Origin: an uncultured Burkholderiales bacterium
GTDB taxonomy: Bacteria; Pseudomonadota; Gammaproteobacteria; Burkholderiales; Burkholderiaceae_C
DNA: 32,505 nucleotides
Direction of reading: 5' to 3'
Assembly (NCBI GenBank): GCA_903861115.1
Contig: CAIOTD010000162.1
Span: 1-32,505, forward strand
Positions 16,690-23,727 of the stretch are shown in pieces; position 1 is the stretch's first letter; each line of letters starts with the position of its first letter. Below the pieces are notes generated by a model. That model was not told the DNA's origin. It did no database searches and saw only the letters and a program-made list of their open reading frames with translations. Made by a program: the position numbers and the translations under genes.

Positions 16690-17655
16690 TTATTTTTTTG
16701 GGGTGTCTGTCATGAATTGACCGCTTGGGGCTTGGGCCTCAATTTGTCTGCGGGTGTTGCCATCAATGCCGCCCTTGATGGCCCACTCCGCAAACATGGT
16801 GGGTCCAGGCGTGATTTCTCTTGGAACCCAGGCGGGGGTCAACTCATCCTCGTCTGCATAATACTCCACGAGCGCGCCCGTTGGGGCATGAAAGTACCAA
16901 AAAATAGCAGACGACACGGGGTGCTTACCTGGGCCGAGTTCGGTTTTCCATCCGCAGCGCGACATGTGCAGGCCGCCACCAAAAACTTCGTGCAAATCTC
17001 TAACGGTGAACGCAATGTGGTTCAAACCCACGCGTTTTTCTGGCAACTCGAGCAAGAACAAATCGTGGTGTCCACCGTGGGGCGTGCATCTCAAAAAATG
17101 GCCTCTGTTGGGGTAGGTGTCAGAGATCGTGAAGCCCAAGTGCTCTTGATAAAAGGCTGAACACTTGGCCAAGTCGGCCACAAAAAGAACAATGTGTCCG
17201 ACCTCAACTGGCGTTGCTCTGTCGTAGATGGGGCTGGGTTGGTTCACACGCAGTCGGTTGTCCCAGTTGTTGGTCACTGCACTTTTAAGGTGGAGTTCCT
17301 TCTTCTGGCCGATGACAATGGCCAAGCTCAAGCCACTGGGGTCGGTGCATTTGAGCACATTGCCGTGCCTGTGAAAACTGGGCAAGCTTGCGAGCTGGGT
17401 GGCAAAGTGCTCTAAGGCAGCTTGGTCTTTCACACACCAAGTGATTTCTCTGAGTGTCGGGTCTTTTTCGATGCCTGCAGGCAATTGGGTGTCTTGGCTT
17501 GAATGCACACTGATTTGGCAACCATTTAAAGACTCAAACAACACGGACGACTTGTCGCTTGCTTTTTCGCTCAGTCCCCAATCGGTGTAAAACTTGCGCG
17601 CATTTTCCAAGTCCAGAGCAGTCAATGTCACTTTCTCAATGCCTTGTAGATGCAT
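16690..17655 (-). CDS. VOC-family extradiol-type ring-cleavage dioxygenase
   Basis: A 321-aa two-domain vicinal-oxygen-chelate protein, similar in length and layout to catechol 2,3-dioxygenase and 2,3-dihydroxybiphenyl dioxygenase. The N-terminal half is the degenerate domain. The C-terminal half carries the metal triad His154 (EVGHIVLFV), His213 (GLNHIAFTV) and Glu264 (ALVEYYAD), the classical 2-His-1-Glu site for Fe(II) or Mn(II). Second-shell His residues near 193-197 (TPHGGHHD) resemble those of active extradiol enzymes. It would open the dihydroxylated ring made by the Rieske system. It is the first gene of the minus-strand operon, with AAGGG before ATG 17655. Confidence 0.9.
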   Translation of the reverse strand: MHLQGIEKVTLTALDLENARKFYTDWGLSEKASDKSSVLFESLNGCQISVHSSQDTQLPAGIEKDPTLREITWCVKDQAALEHFATQLASLPSFHRHGNVLKCTDPSGLSLAIVIGQKKELHLKSAVTNNWDNRLRVNQPSPIYDRATPVEVGHIVLFVADLAKCSAFYQEHLGFTISDTYPNRGHFLRCTPHGGHHDLFLLELPEKRVGLNHIAFTVRDLHEVFGGGLHMSRCGWKTELGPGKHPVSSAIFWYFHAPTGALVEYYADEDELTPAWVPREITPGPTMFAEWAIKGGIDGNTRRQIEAQAPSGQFMTDTPKK

Positions 17656-17671
17656 GATGAACCCTTTTTTG

Positions 17672-17708
17672 CGTTTCTATAGTGAGACAGCGTTTCTAGT
17701 CTGAAACG
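17672..17708 (-). promoter_or_regulatory. Promoter/operator of the VOC-Rieske operon
   Basis: On the minus strand a TATAGA -10 (17676-17681) lies about 20 bases upstream of the VOC start. A perfect 6-bp inverted repeat CGTTTC-N6-GAAACG (17691-17708) overlaps the presumed -35. A second, imperfect copy CGTTTC-N6-GAGACA (17672-17689) overlaps the -10, 19 bp away. The TTCT-N4-TGA core is shared with the dyad at 4066-4083. Two operators covering -35 and -10 fit repression, probably by the IclR-type regulator, though this is inferred. Confidence 0.55.
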
Positions 17709-17744
17709 GATTTTGAATTTTAACCCATATTGCCGTTGCGCAGT

Positions 17745-17770
17745 GGGGTCAAGACGCTGGGGTTGACCCC
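17745..17770. promoter_or_regulatory. 8-bp inverted repeat upstream of the VOC operon promoter
   Basis: GGGGTCAA (17745-17752) and TTGACCCC (17763-17770) are perfect arms with a 10-nt spacer. No T-run follows on either strand in the position needed for termination. It lies some 40-60 bp upstream of the VOC operon -35 region, where an activator could bind. It could also be part of a tandem hairpin with the terminator at 17781-17806. Confidence 0.4.
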
Positions 17771-17806
17771 AGAAAGAAAAAAGCGTCGAGTGTGAGCTCG
17801 ACGCTT
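17771..17806 (-). terminator. Rho-independent terminator after the minus-strand Bug gene
   Basis: A perfect 10-bp stem, AAGCGTCGAG (17781-17790) with CTCGACGCTT (17797-17806), has a 6-nt loop. On the minus strand it is followed by TTTTCTTTCT (17780-17771). It starts 24 bases after the Bug stop codon at 17831. It separates the Bug receptor transcript from the VOC/Rieske operon, so these are two transcription units. Confidence 0.85.
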
Positions 17807-17830
17807 TTCAAGGATTCAAACAGCAAGGGC

Positions 17831-18805
17831 TCAATCGATTTTGATATTGCCTGCCTTGATCACTGGGGTCCAGAAATGGATTTCTTTGTTGATGAACTCA
17901 GAGAACTTCTCGCTCCCAAGGGCCATGGGCGTGAGGCCAATGGCGGGGTCGGACAATTTGGTGAACATTTCAGGCGTTGACAAAATAGAGGTGATTTCCT
18001 TCTCAAGCCGTGTGGTGATGGGTCTGGGTGTATTGGCGGCCACCGAGATGCCAATCCAGGAGACGGCTTTCACACCCGGGGCGACTTCTTCCAAGGTGGG
18101 AATGTCCGAGAAATAAGGCACCCTTTTCTCCGACGTCACAGCCAGAATGCGGACTTTGCCCGCTTTCACCAATTCTGAAGCGCTTGCGGTGAGCACCATG
18201 TCCAATCGACCCCCCAGCAAATCGGTGAGCGCAGGAGCAGGCCCTTTGTAGGGAATGTGCGTCATTTGCAGATTCAAGTTTTGCTTGAGCAGTTCCGCAA
18301 CCAAATAGCCAGAGGTCCCTACACCAGCAGACGCGTAATTGATGGTGCCCGGTTTGTCCTTGGCCATGGCCAAAAACTCTTGAATGGTTTTTGCTGGGTG
18401 GTCTGTGCGAACAATGATGTATTGGGGGTACACACCAAGCAAAGCCAAGTGATGAAAGTCTTTGACGGGATCGTAGCCAATTTTGTTGTACATCAACGGA
18501 CCCGGTGCAATCGAGGAGTTGAAGGTGGCTAGCAAGGTGTAGCCATCGGCTGGTGCTTTGGCCACCAAATCGGTTCCAAGCGTCGAGCCCGCACCGGGTT
18601 TGTTTTCGATCACCACGGATTGCTTCAAAGCGGCGGCAAGTTTGTCGGCAAACAGGCGCAAGGCGTTTTCAGCCGCTGTGCCGGGGGCAAAAGGCATCAC
18701 GAGTTTAAGCGACTGGCTTGGATAGGTTTGCGCATTCAAGCCCGATAGACTCAAAGACAGCAAAAGACCTAGTGTGAGGCAGCGCAGTAGGCTAAAAATT
18801 TTCAT
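17831..18805 (-). CDS. Bug-family (TctC-like) periplasmic solute receptor
   Basis: A 324-aa exported receptor with a signal peptide ending near SGLNAQ (residue 26). Bug motifs are QSLKLVMPFAPGTAAENALRLF, SVVIENKPGAGSTLGTD and MTHIPYKGPAPALTDLLGG. It differs from the other three receptors in having APGTAAEN where they have G-T/P-V-D, a contact region for the ligand carboxylate, so it probably binds something different. It is a stand-alone gene with its own terminator (17771-17806). It diverges from the FAD hydroxylase operon. Confidence 0.93.
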   Translation of the reverse strand: MKIFSLLRCLTLGLLLSLSLSGLNAQTYPSQSLKLVMPFAPGTAAENALRLFADKLAAALKQSVVIENKPGAGSTLGTDLVAKAPADGYTLLATFNSSIAPGPLMYNKIGYDPVKDFHHLALLGVYPQYIIVRTDHPAKTIQEFLAMAKDKPGTINYASAGVGTSGYLVAELLKQNLNLQMTHIPYKGPAPALTDLLGGRLDMVLTASASELVKAGKVRILAVTSEKRVPYFSDIPTLEEVAPGVKAVSWIGISVAANTPRPITTRLEKEITSILSTPEMFTKLSDPAIGLTPMALGSEKFSEFINKEIHFWTPVIKAGNIKID

Positions 18806-18960
18806 TGAAGATCCTATTGAATCAAAAGTGATTGATATAGATTAAGTGAATGGACGCACGATTGATGTAAACATTCTATGGGAAATGTTCTCGGTGACTT
18901 TTAAAGGCCTAATTTTTTTGTGGTATCTTGATGCCTGTCTTCAAAAATGAAATGAAAACC
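18806..18960. promoter_or_regulatory. Divergent intergenic region with AACATT-N8-AATGTT dyad
   Basis: This 155-bp A/T-rich region separates the minus-strand Bug gene from the FAD hydroxylase operon and must hold both promoters. An inverted repeat AACATT-N8-AATGTT (18870-18889) lies near the middle and contains TTCTATGGGAAA, loosely like the TTCT-N4-TGA core but with 5-bp spacing. A TATCTT (18924-18929) could be a -10 for a downstream start. No strong -35 is seen. Assignment is tentative. Confidence 0.35.
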
Positions 18961-20154
18961 ATGAAAACGCATATTTTGATTTCTGGTGCCGGTCCCGTTG
19001 GGCTGGTCAGTGCTTTAAAGTTGTCTTTGGCTGGATTTAAGGTGACGGTCTTTGAAAGTGCACCAGAATTGAACATGGACCTTCGTGCTTCAACCTTTCA
19101 TCCGCCCACCTTGGACATGATGGCAAGCTTTGGTTTGACAGATGATTTGATCTCCCAGGGCTTGATTGCTCGCTACACGCAGCAGCGCGATCGGCAAGAG
19201 GGCGTTGTCGCTGAATTTGACATGGAGCTCTTAAAGGGCGAGACGCAATTTCCTTTTAGGCTTCAATGCGAGCAGTGGAAGTTGACCCAATTGATCAAAA
19301 AACAATTGGATAAAAATCCAGATGTTCAAATTCTATTCAATGCAAAACTCGAATCGGTGAGCCAAGACGGCACTCAGGTGCAAGCCAAAGTGAAGGTGTC
19401 TGATGAAATTCAAGTCTTCTCTGGCGCCTATTTAATTGGCGCTGATGGCGCATGGAGCTCTGTGCGCACGAGCCTAGGTATTGAGTTTGAAGGGTTCACC
19501 TACCCAGAGCGGTTTTTGGTCATCTCAACCACATTTCCATTTGAAAACCACCTGCCAAAATTGTCTTACGTCAATTACTGCTCCGATCCGGTTGAGTGGT
19601 GCGTCTTGTTAAAAGTTCCCTCACTTTGGCGAGTGCTCTTTCCCACGAAAGTGGATGAATCCGATGAGTCGGTCATGAGCGATGAGAGTGTGCAGTCAAG
19701 ACTGCAGCATTTACTGCCCCAGCCTCAGGCCTACTCAGCCGACCACAGAACGCTTTACAAAATACATCAACGCGTGGCCAAGACATTTAGGAATCAAAGG
19801 GTGTTTTTGGCCGGGGACGCTGCGCACATCAACAATCCCTTGGGTGGCATGGGCATGAATGGTGGCGTGCACGACGCCATGAACCTTTGTGAAAAGTTAA
19901 TTGACGTGGTCAATCACCACAAAGATGCGTCCATTTTGGACCGGTATGAAAGACAAAGACGAACCATTGCCATTGAATACATCAATTCCAATACGGCAAG
20001 AAACAAAAAAATGCTGGAAGAAAGAGACCCTGCAGCCAGACTCAAGAGTCAGCAAGAATTAAGGGCCATCGCTGATAATCCACAAAGTGCAAAACAGTAT
20101 TTACGTAAAACATCCATGCTCGATGCACTCGAGCGCGCGGAATCCATCCTATGA
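18961..20154 (+). CDS. FAD-dependent aromatic hydroxylase (PHBH-fold monooxygenase)
   Basis: A flavoprotein monooxygenase of about 397 aa. The dinucleotide motif GAGPVG follows a few residues after the start, the DG motif is LIGADGAWSSVR (about residues 160-171) and the FAD ribityl motif is VFLAGDAAHINNPLGGMGMNGG (about 280-301). This is the pattern of single-component NAD(P)H-dependent hydroxylases of phenols, hydroxybenzoates and hydroxypyridines. ATG 18961 gives the usual family N-terminus (MKTHILISGAG); ATG 18931 and 18952 are in frame. No clear ribosome site distinguishes them. It begins a tightly packed operon and overlaps the next gene by 4 bp (ATGA). Confidence 0.9.
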   Translation: MKTHILISGAGPVGLVSALKLSLAGFKVTVFESAPELNMDLRASTFHPPTLDMMASFGLTDDLISQGLIARYTQQRDRQEGVVAEFDMELLKGETQFPFRLQCEQWKLTQLIKKQLDKNPDVQILFNAKLESVSQDGTQVQAKVKVSDEIQVFSGAYLIGADGAWSSVRTSLGIEFEGFTYPERFLVISTTFPFENHLPKLSYVNYCSDPVEWCVLLKVPSLWRVLFPTKVDESDESVMSDESVQSRLQHLLPQPQAYSADHRTLYKIHQRVAKTFRNQRVFLAGDAAHINNPLGGMGMNGGVHDAMNLCEKLIDVVNHHKDASILDRYERQRRTIAIEYINSNTARNKKMLEERDPAARLKSQQELRAIADNPQSAKQYLRKTSMLDALERAESIL

Positions 20155-21056
20155 TTAAACTTGGTTTATCCCAACTCACTGGCGCCCAACGACGTGCCAT
20201 CCTTAGAAAAAAAATTCGCCGTGGACACCTGACCGTGGCCCCTGGGGTTTTTGAAATGATTTCGGCAAAAATCGCTGACGAAATGAATTTCGATGCCCTG
20301 TACATGACGGGCTACGGGACAGTCGCCTCGTACATGGGACTGCCCGATGCGGGCTTGGCCAGTTACACCGACATGGTCAACCGGGTCAATCAATTCGCAC
20401 AAATTACGCAAACGCCCATGATTTGCGACGGCGATACGGGCTATGGGGGGTTGCTCAATGTCATGCACACCGTTCGTGGGTATGAAAGCGCAGGTGCTTG
20501 TGCGATTCAATTGGAAGACCAAGAGTTTCCCAAAAAATGCGGACACATGATGGGTCGACGCGTTATCCCAACGCAAGACATGGTTGAGAAGATCAAGGTG
20601 GCCGTTGAAACCCGGTCGGATCCCAATTTCATGATCATCGCGCGAACAGACGCCAGAACCACCTTGGGCCTGGATGAGGCGCTCAGGCGAATGGAACAGT
20701 ATGCCAAAGCGGGCGCGGATTTGTTGTTCATTGAAAGCCCTGAGAGCGAAGAGGAAATGAGAACCATTGGACAAGCCTTTGATTTGCCGCTTGTCGCCAA
20801 CATGGTGGAGGGGGGGCGAACACCGATTTTGAGTGCTCAAGATTTAACATCGATTGGCTATGGGTTGGCGATCTTCCCCGCAACGGCTTTCCTGGCGGCG
20901 GCCCAGGCGTTTGAGAGCGTTTATGAAACGCTTAAAAAGGATGGCTCAACGAATCAGCTCCAAACGCCGCTTTATCCTTTTAGCAAAATGTCGCAAAAAA
21001 TGGGCTTCGACTGGGTGGCTGAGTTTGATCAAGCACACGCAAAAGTGCAACCATGA
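20151..21056 (+). CDS. Isocitrate lyase/PEP mutase superfamily lyase
   Basis: A 301-aa TIM-barrel enzyme of the isocitrate lyase/phosphoenolpyruvate mutase superfamily. The Mg-binding region is ICDGDTGYGG (about residues 87-96), and the mobile active-site loop carries the lyase signature KKCGH (with Cys as general acid), which favours a C-C lyase over a phosphonomutase. IIARTDA and LLFIESPES are further landmarks. Relatives include 2-methylisocitrate lyase, 2,3-dimethylmalate lyase and oxaloacetate decarboxylase. The prpBCD context is missing, so methylisocitrate lyase is not the default call. Both ends overlap neighbours by 4 bp, indicating one operon. Confidence 0.9.
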   Translation: MIKLGLSQLTGAQRRAILRKKIRRGHLTVAPGVFEMISAKIADEMNFDALYMTGYGTVASYMGLPDAGLASYTDMVNRVNQFAQITQTPMICDGDTGYGGLLNVMHTVRGYESAGACAIQLEDQEFPKKCGHMMGRRVIPTQDMVEKIKVAVETRSDPNFMIIARTDARTTLGLDEALRRMEQYAKAGADLLFIESPESEEEMRTIGQAFDLPLVANMVEGGRTPILSAQDLTSIGYGLAIFPATAFLAAAQAFESVYETLKKDGSTNQLQTPLYPFSKMSQKMGFDWVAEFDQAHAKVQP

Positions 21057-21679
21057 GCGAGACCCGACGAGTTTACGCCAAGCAAGGGTTCGGGGGGCGC
21101 TCTGGATTTGGACGGCGAAGTGCTTTGGTGTTGGTTGATTTTGTGAATGGATTTGTGGATCCTGATATTTTAGGCAGTCCAGCCATTGCGACGGCGGCAA
21201 ACAACACGGTCGAGCTGCTAGAAAAATTCAGGTCTTTGCACTTGCCCGTTGCGCATACGCGCGTGGTCTTTGATGACAACGGCGCCAATCACAATGTGTT
21301 CACGCTCAGAGTGCCCGCTTTGAAAAAACTCACTGAGCGTGCATTTGAATCTCAAATCGTGGTGCCTTTGACGCCCCGAGAGCAAGAGTTGGTCATTAAA
21401 AAGCAATCGGCGTCGGCGTTCTTTTCCACCGGCTTGTCGGATTGGCTCACCTTCCAAGGTGCGGACACGTGTGTGATTGTGGGATGCACGACCAGTGGTT
21501 GTATCAGGGCCAGCGTGGTAGATGCCATGCAGCACAATTACAGGACGGTTGTCGTGAGCGACTGTGTGGCCGATCGTGCTCAAGAGCCCCATGAGGCCAA
21601 TCTTTTTGATATGCAGCAAAAATATGCAGACGTCTTGAGCAAAGAAGACGTTCTTGTTCAACTCAATTCTTTGGAGTAA
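21053..21679 (+). CDS. Isochorismatase-family amidohydrolase (N-carbamoylsarcosine/maleamate amidase-like)
   Basis: A 208-aa cysteine hydrolase. The catalytic triad is Asp29 (LVLVDFVNGF), Lys115 or Lys116 (VIKKQSASAFF) and Cys149 (GCTTSGC). The N-terminal YAKQGFGGRSGFGRR stretch and the C-terminal DRAQEPHEANLFDMQQKYADV are characteristic of the N-carbamoylsarcosine amidase/maleamate amidohydrolase subgroup. It releases ammonia from an amide. With the AMDase/maleate-isomerase-family gene next door the pair recalls NicF and NicE of nicotinate degradation. The other partner is atypical, however (see next gene). Confidence 0.9.
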   Translation: MSETRRVYAKQGFGGRSGFGRRSALVLVDFVNGFVDPDILGSPAIATAANNTVELLEKFRSLHLPVAHTRVVFDDNGANHNVFTLRVPALKKLTERAFESQIVVPLTPREQELVIKKQSASAFFSTGLSDWLTFQGADTCVIVGCTTSGCIRASVVDAMQHNYRTVVVSDCVADRAQEPHEANLFDMQQKYADVLSKEDVLVQLNSLE

Positions 21680-21686
21680 ATGCACC

Positions 21687-22430
21687 ATGACCGATCATCT
21701 TGGATATCGCCATCGTTTTGGGACCCTGGGTCCGTCGACCAACACCACGGTTCAACCCGATTTTGATGATTTGCGCCCCGTGGGTGTGACCAATCATTAC
21801 AGCCGCATTGCCATTCCCAACAACCCAGTGAACAACGATCAAGACTTTTTAAAGTTGGTCGATGACATCAACCATGCAACATTGGCCGCCGTGGATACGC
21901 TCAAGAGTTGTGAGATGAGTTATTTGGTGATGGGAATGTCGGCTGCAACATTTTGGAATGGTCGAAAAGGTGCACAAGAGTACCTTGACAAAATGCAGGA
22001 CAAAGCTGGTGTCGGGGTGTCATGTGGCTCCTTCTCGACCGAGGCGGCCTTGAACGTCTACAAAGCCAAGCGAATCGCCTTCTTGTCCCCTTACTTTGAT
22101 GTCGCCAATGAACAAGTCAGGCGCTTTTATCAAGACTGTGGTTTCACCGTGGTGAGAGACCTTTGTCTGAAAAGACCTGGGCCTGTGTTGATTGCGCATA
22201 CCACCGATGAGATGTGCAGGAAAGCAATTCTTGAGTTGGATGGAGACGATGTTGACGCCATCGTCCAAGTCGGTACCAATTTATCAATGATTCGACTCGC
22301 CGCCGCGGCCGAGCTCTTTCTAGGAAAACCCGTGATTGCAATCAACACCGCAACCTATTGGCATGCCCTTAGAGCGTGTGACATCCAAGACAAAAAGGCC
22401 GGTTTTGGTAAATTGATGGAGCACCATTGA
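21687..22430 (+). CDS. Arylmalonate decarboxylase/maleate isomerase-family protein without catalytic cysteines
   Basis: A 247-aa protein of the Asp/Glu racemase-like superfamily, nearest to arylmalonate decarboxylase (AMDase) and maleate cis-trans isomerase. It has the GTLGPSTNTTVQPDF start, MGMSAATFWNG (residues 82-92, matching the AMDase MGTSLSFYRG oxyanion region), the SPYFDVANEQVRRF segment with Tyr136, and QVGTNLSMIRL (194-204). At the places where maleate isomerase has its two cysteines (first motif, and SCTNL in the second) this protein has Met/Ser and Gly196. Cys113 is the only nearby cysteine. It therefore probably works by different chemistry. ATG 21687 has GGAG upstream; the gene follows the amidase by 7 bp. 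Confidence 0.85.
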   Translation: MTDHLGYRHRFGTLGPSTNTTVQPDFDDLRPVGVTNHYSRIAIPNNPVNNDQDFLKLVDDINHATLAAVDTLKSCEMSYLVMGMSAATFWNGRKGAQEYLDKMQDKAGVGVSCGSFSTEAALNVYKAKRIAFLSPYFDVANEQVRRFYQDCGFTVVRDLCLKRPGPVLIAHTTDEMCRKAILELDGDDVDAIVQVGTNLSMIRLAAAAELFLGKPVIAINTATYWHALRACDIQDKKAGFGKLMEHH

Positions 22431-22482
22431 ATGGCCGAGCACACAACAAGTAGATTTTGAAATAAAACATTAAAAGGACGAT

Positions 22483-23448
22483 ATGAAATTTCATTCAACA
22501 CCCACGTTTAAAAAATTAGCCATTTGTTGCACATTGCTTTTGACGCAAGTGTCTTGGTCGCAGACCCAAGTTGTCAAAATGATCGTTGCGTTTCCTCCAG
22601 GCGGCCCTGTTGATTTTGTGGCAAGAACACTTGCCGAGCCCCTGGGACGGGAGTTGAACGCTCAAATTGTTGTTGAAAATAAACCAGGCGGCAATGGTGC
22701 CGTAGCGGCAGAGTACATTTCTGCCAATGCAGCCGATGCCAAGACGCTTTGGTTCACAAGTGCGGGCGCTGTGGCCATCAATCCAGGCCTCTACGATAAT
22801 TTGAGCTACAACCCCTTGAAAGATTTGGCGCCTGTGTCGTTGGTTGTGAACAATGTGGAGTTGCTTGTGGTCAACCCCAGCAGTCCCGCCAACAACGGCG
22901 CCGAGTTCATTGCCTTGGCAAAGAGAAAAGATTTAGCGCTTGCATCCTCTGGCACCGGCAGTGTGCCCCATTTGGCGATGGAGCAATTGGCCGATTCAAC
23001 CAAGACAAAACTTTTGCATGTGCCCTACAAGGGGGCAGCCCCCGCGATCACCGATGTGATGGCCGGGCATGTGGACGGATTTTTTGGTGATATTCCTGGT
23101 TTGATTGGGCTCATTCACTCTGGTAAATTGAAACCCATTGGCATTGCTGCAAACAAACGTAGCGTGACATTGCCAGAGGTTAAAACATTTGCTGAAATGG
23201 GTGTTCCAGGCGTGGATACCAACAATTGGTATGCGGTTTTTGTGAAGGCTGGCACCTCCAAGGCTGATATTGAGCGCTTGAGTGGTGGCATCAAGAAAGC
23301 ACTTAAGTTGGAGGCCGTGAACACAAAATTGGTGCAGTCTGGTGCTGAGCCCGTGGGCTCCAGCCCAGAGGAATTGGGTTCCTTGTTGCGATCCGATATT
23401 GCCAAATGGACTCAGTTGATCAAGGCCAAGAAAATCACGGCGGATTGA
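22483..23448 (+). CDS. Bug-family (TctC-like) periplasmic solute receptor
   Basis: A 321-aa exported receptor with a signal peptide ending near VSWSQ (about residue 26). Bug motifs are VVKMIVAFPPGGPVDFVAR, QIVVENKPGGNGAVAAEY and LLHVPYKGAAPAITDVMAG. AAAAGGA sits close before the ATG. It follows the AMDase-family gene by 52 bp in the same orientation. It is probably the uptake receptor for the substrate of the hydroxylase-lyase-amidase operon. As with the other receptors, no membrane partner is encoded nearby. Confidence 0.93.
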   Translation: MKFHSTPTFKKLAICCTLLLTQVSWSQTQVVKMIVAFPPGGPVDFVARTLAEPLGRELNAQIVVENKPGGNGAVAAEYISANAADAKTLWFTSAGAVAINPGLYDNLSYNPLKDLAPVSLVVNNVELLVVNPSSPANNGAEFIALAKRKDLALASSGTGSVPHLAMEQLADSTKTKLLHVPYKGAAPAITDVMAGHVDGFFGDIPGLIGLIHSGKLKPIGIAANKRSVTLPEVKTFAEMGVPGVDTNNWYAVFVKAGTSKADIERLSGGIKKALKLEAVNTKLVQSGAEPVGSSPEELGSLLRSDIAKWTQLIKAKKITAD

Positions 23449-23465
23449 GCGTTTCCTCTTCGGTG

Positions 23466-23708
23466 ATGACTCTCGCCATCCAAAGGTGCGGCCAGAAAAG
23501 CCGCTTCCTGGGTGCCCTCAAAAAAGTGGCGCTCGTCTCAACGGTGCTTGTTCTTCAAGCCTGTGGGATCCTCACGAAAGAGTCCATCTACGAGGGCTTG
23601 AGATCGCAAGAGAAAATCAAGGAGGCAGGCCAATCGGTCTTGCCTGCGCCTTTGCCAAGTTATCAAGACTATGAGGCCGAGCGAGAGCGACTCAAAAAGG
23701 GAAATTAG
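23466..23708 (+). CDS. Small lipoprotein of unknown function
   Basis: An 80-aa protein with a basic N-terminus, a hydrophobic stretch and a lipobox LQAC (Cys at about residue 33), followed by GILTKESIYEGLRSQEKIKE and a charged, helical tail. This is a classic small lipoprotein anchored to a membrane. ATG 23466 is chosen; an in-frame ATG at 23406 would overlap the Bug gene. The function is not recognised. It lies 17 bp after the Bug stop and may only be carried along on that transcript. It converges with the LysR gene. Confidence 0.65.
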   Translation: MTLAIQRCGQKSRFLGALKKVALVSTVLVLQACGILTKESIYEGLRSQEKIKEAGQSVLPAPLPSYQDYEAERERLKKGN

Positions 23709-23727
23709 ACCTGTAAAGGCTTGCTGT

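Noticed and set aside
18961-22430. Complete nicotinate (nic) degradation operon
   Set aside because: NicC-like hydroxylase, NicF-like amidase and NicE-family genes are suggestive, but the NicX ring-opening dioxygenase is missing, a lyase of another family is inserted, and the NicE-like protein lacks its cysteines.
23709-23727. Terminator between the small lipoprotein and LysR genes
   Set aside because: A 5-bp TTGCT/AGCAA stem is present but has no T-run and is too weak to call.
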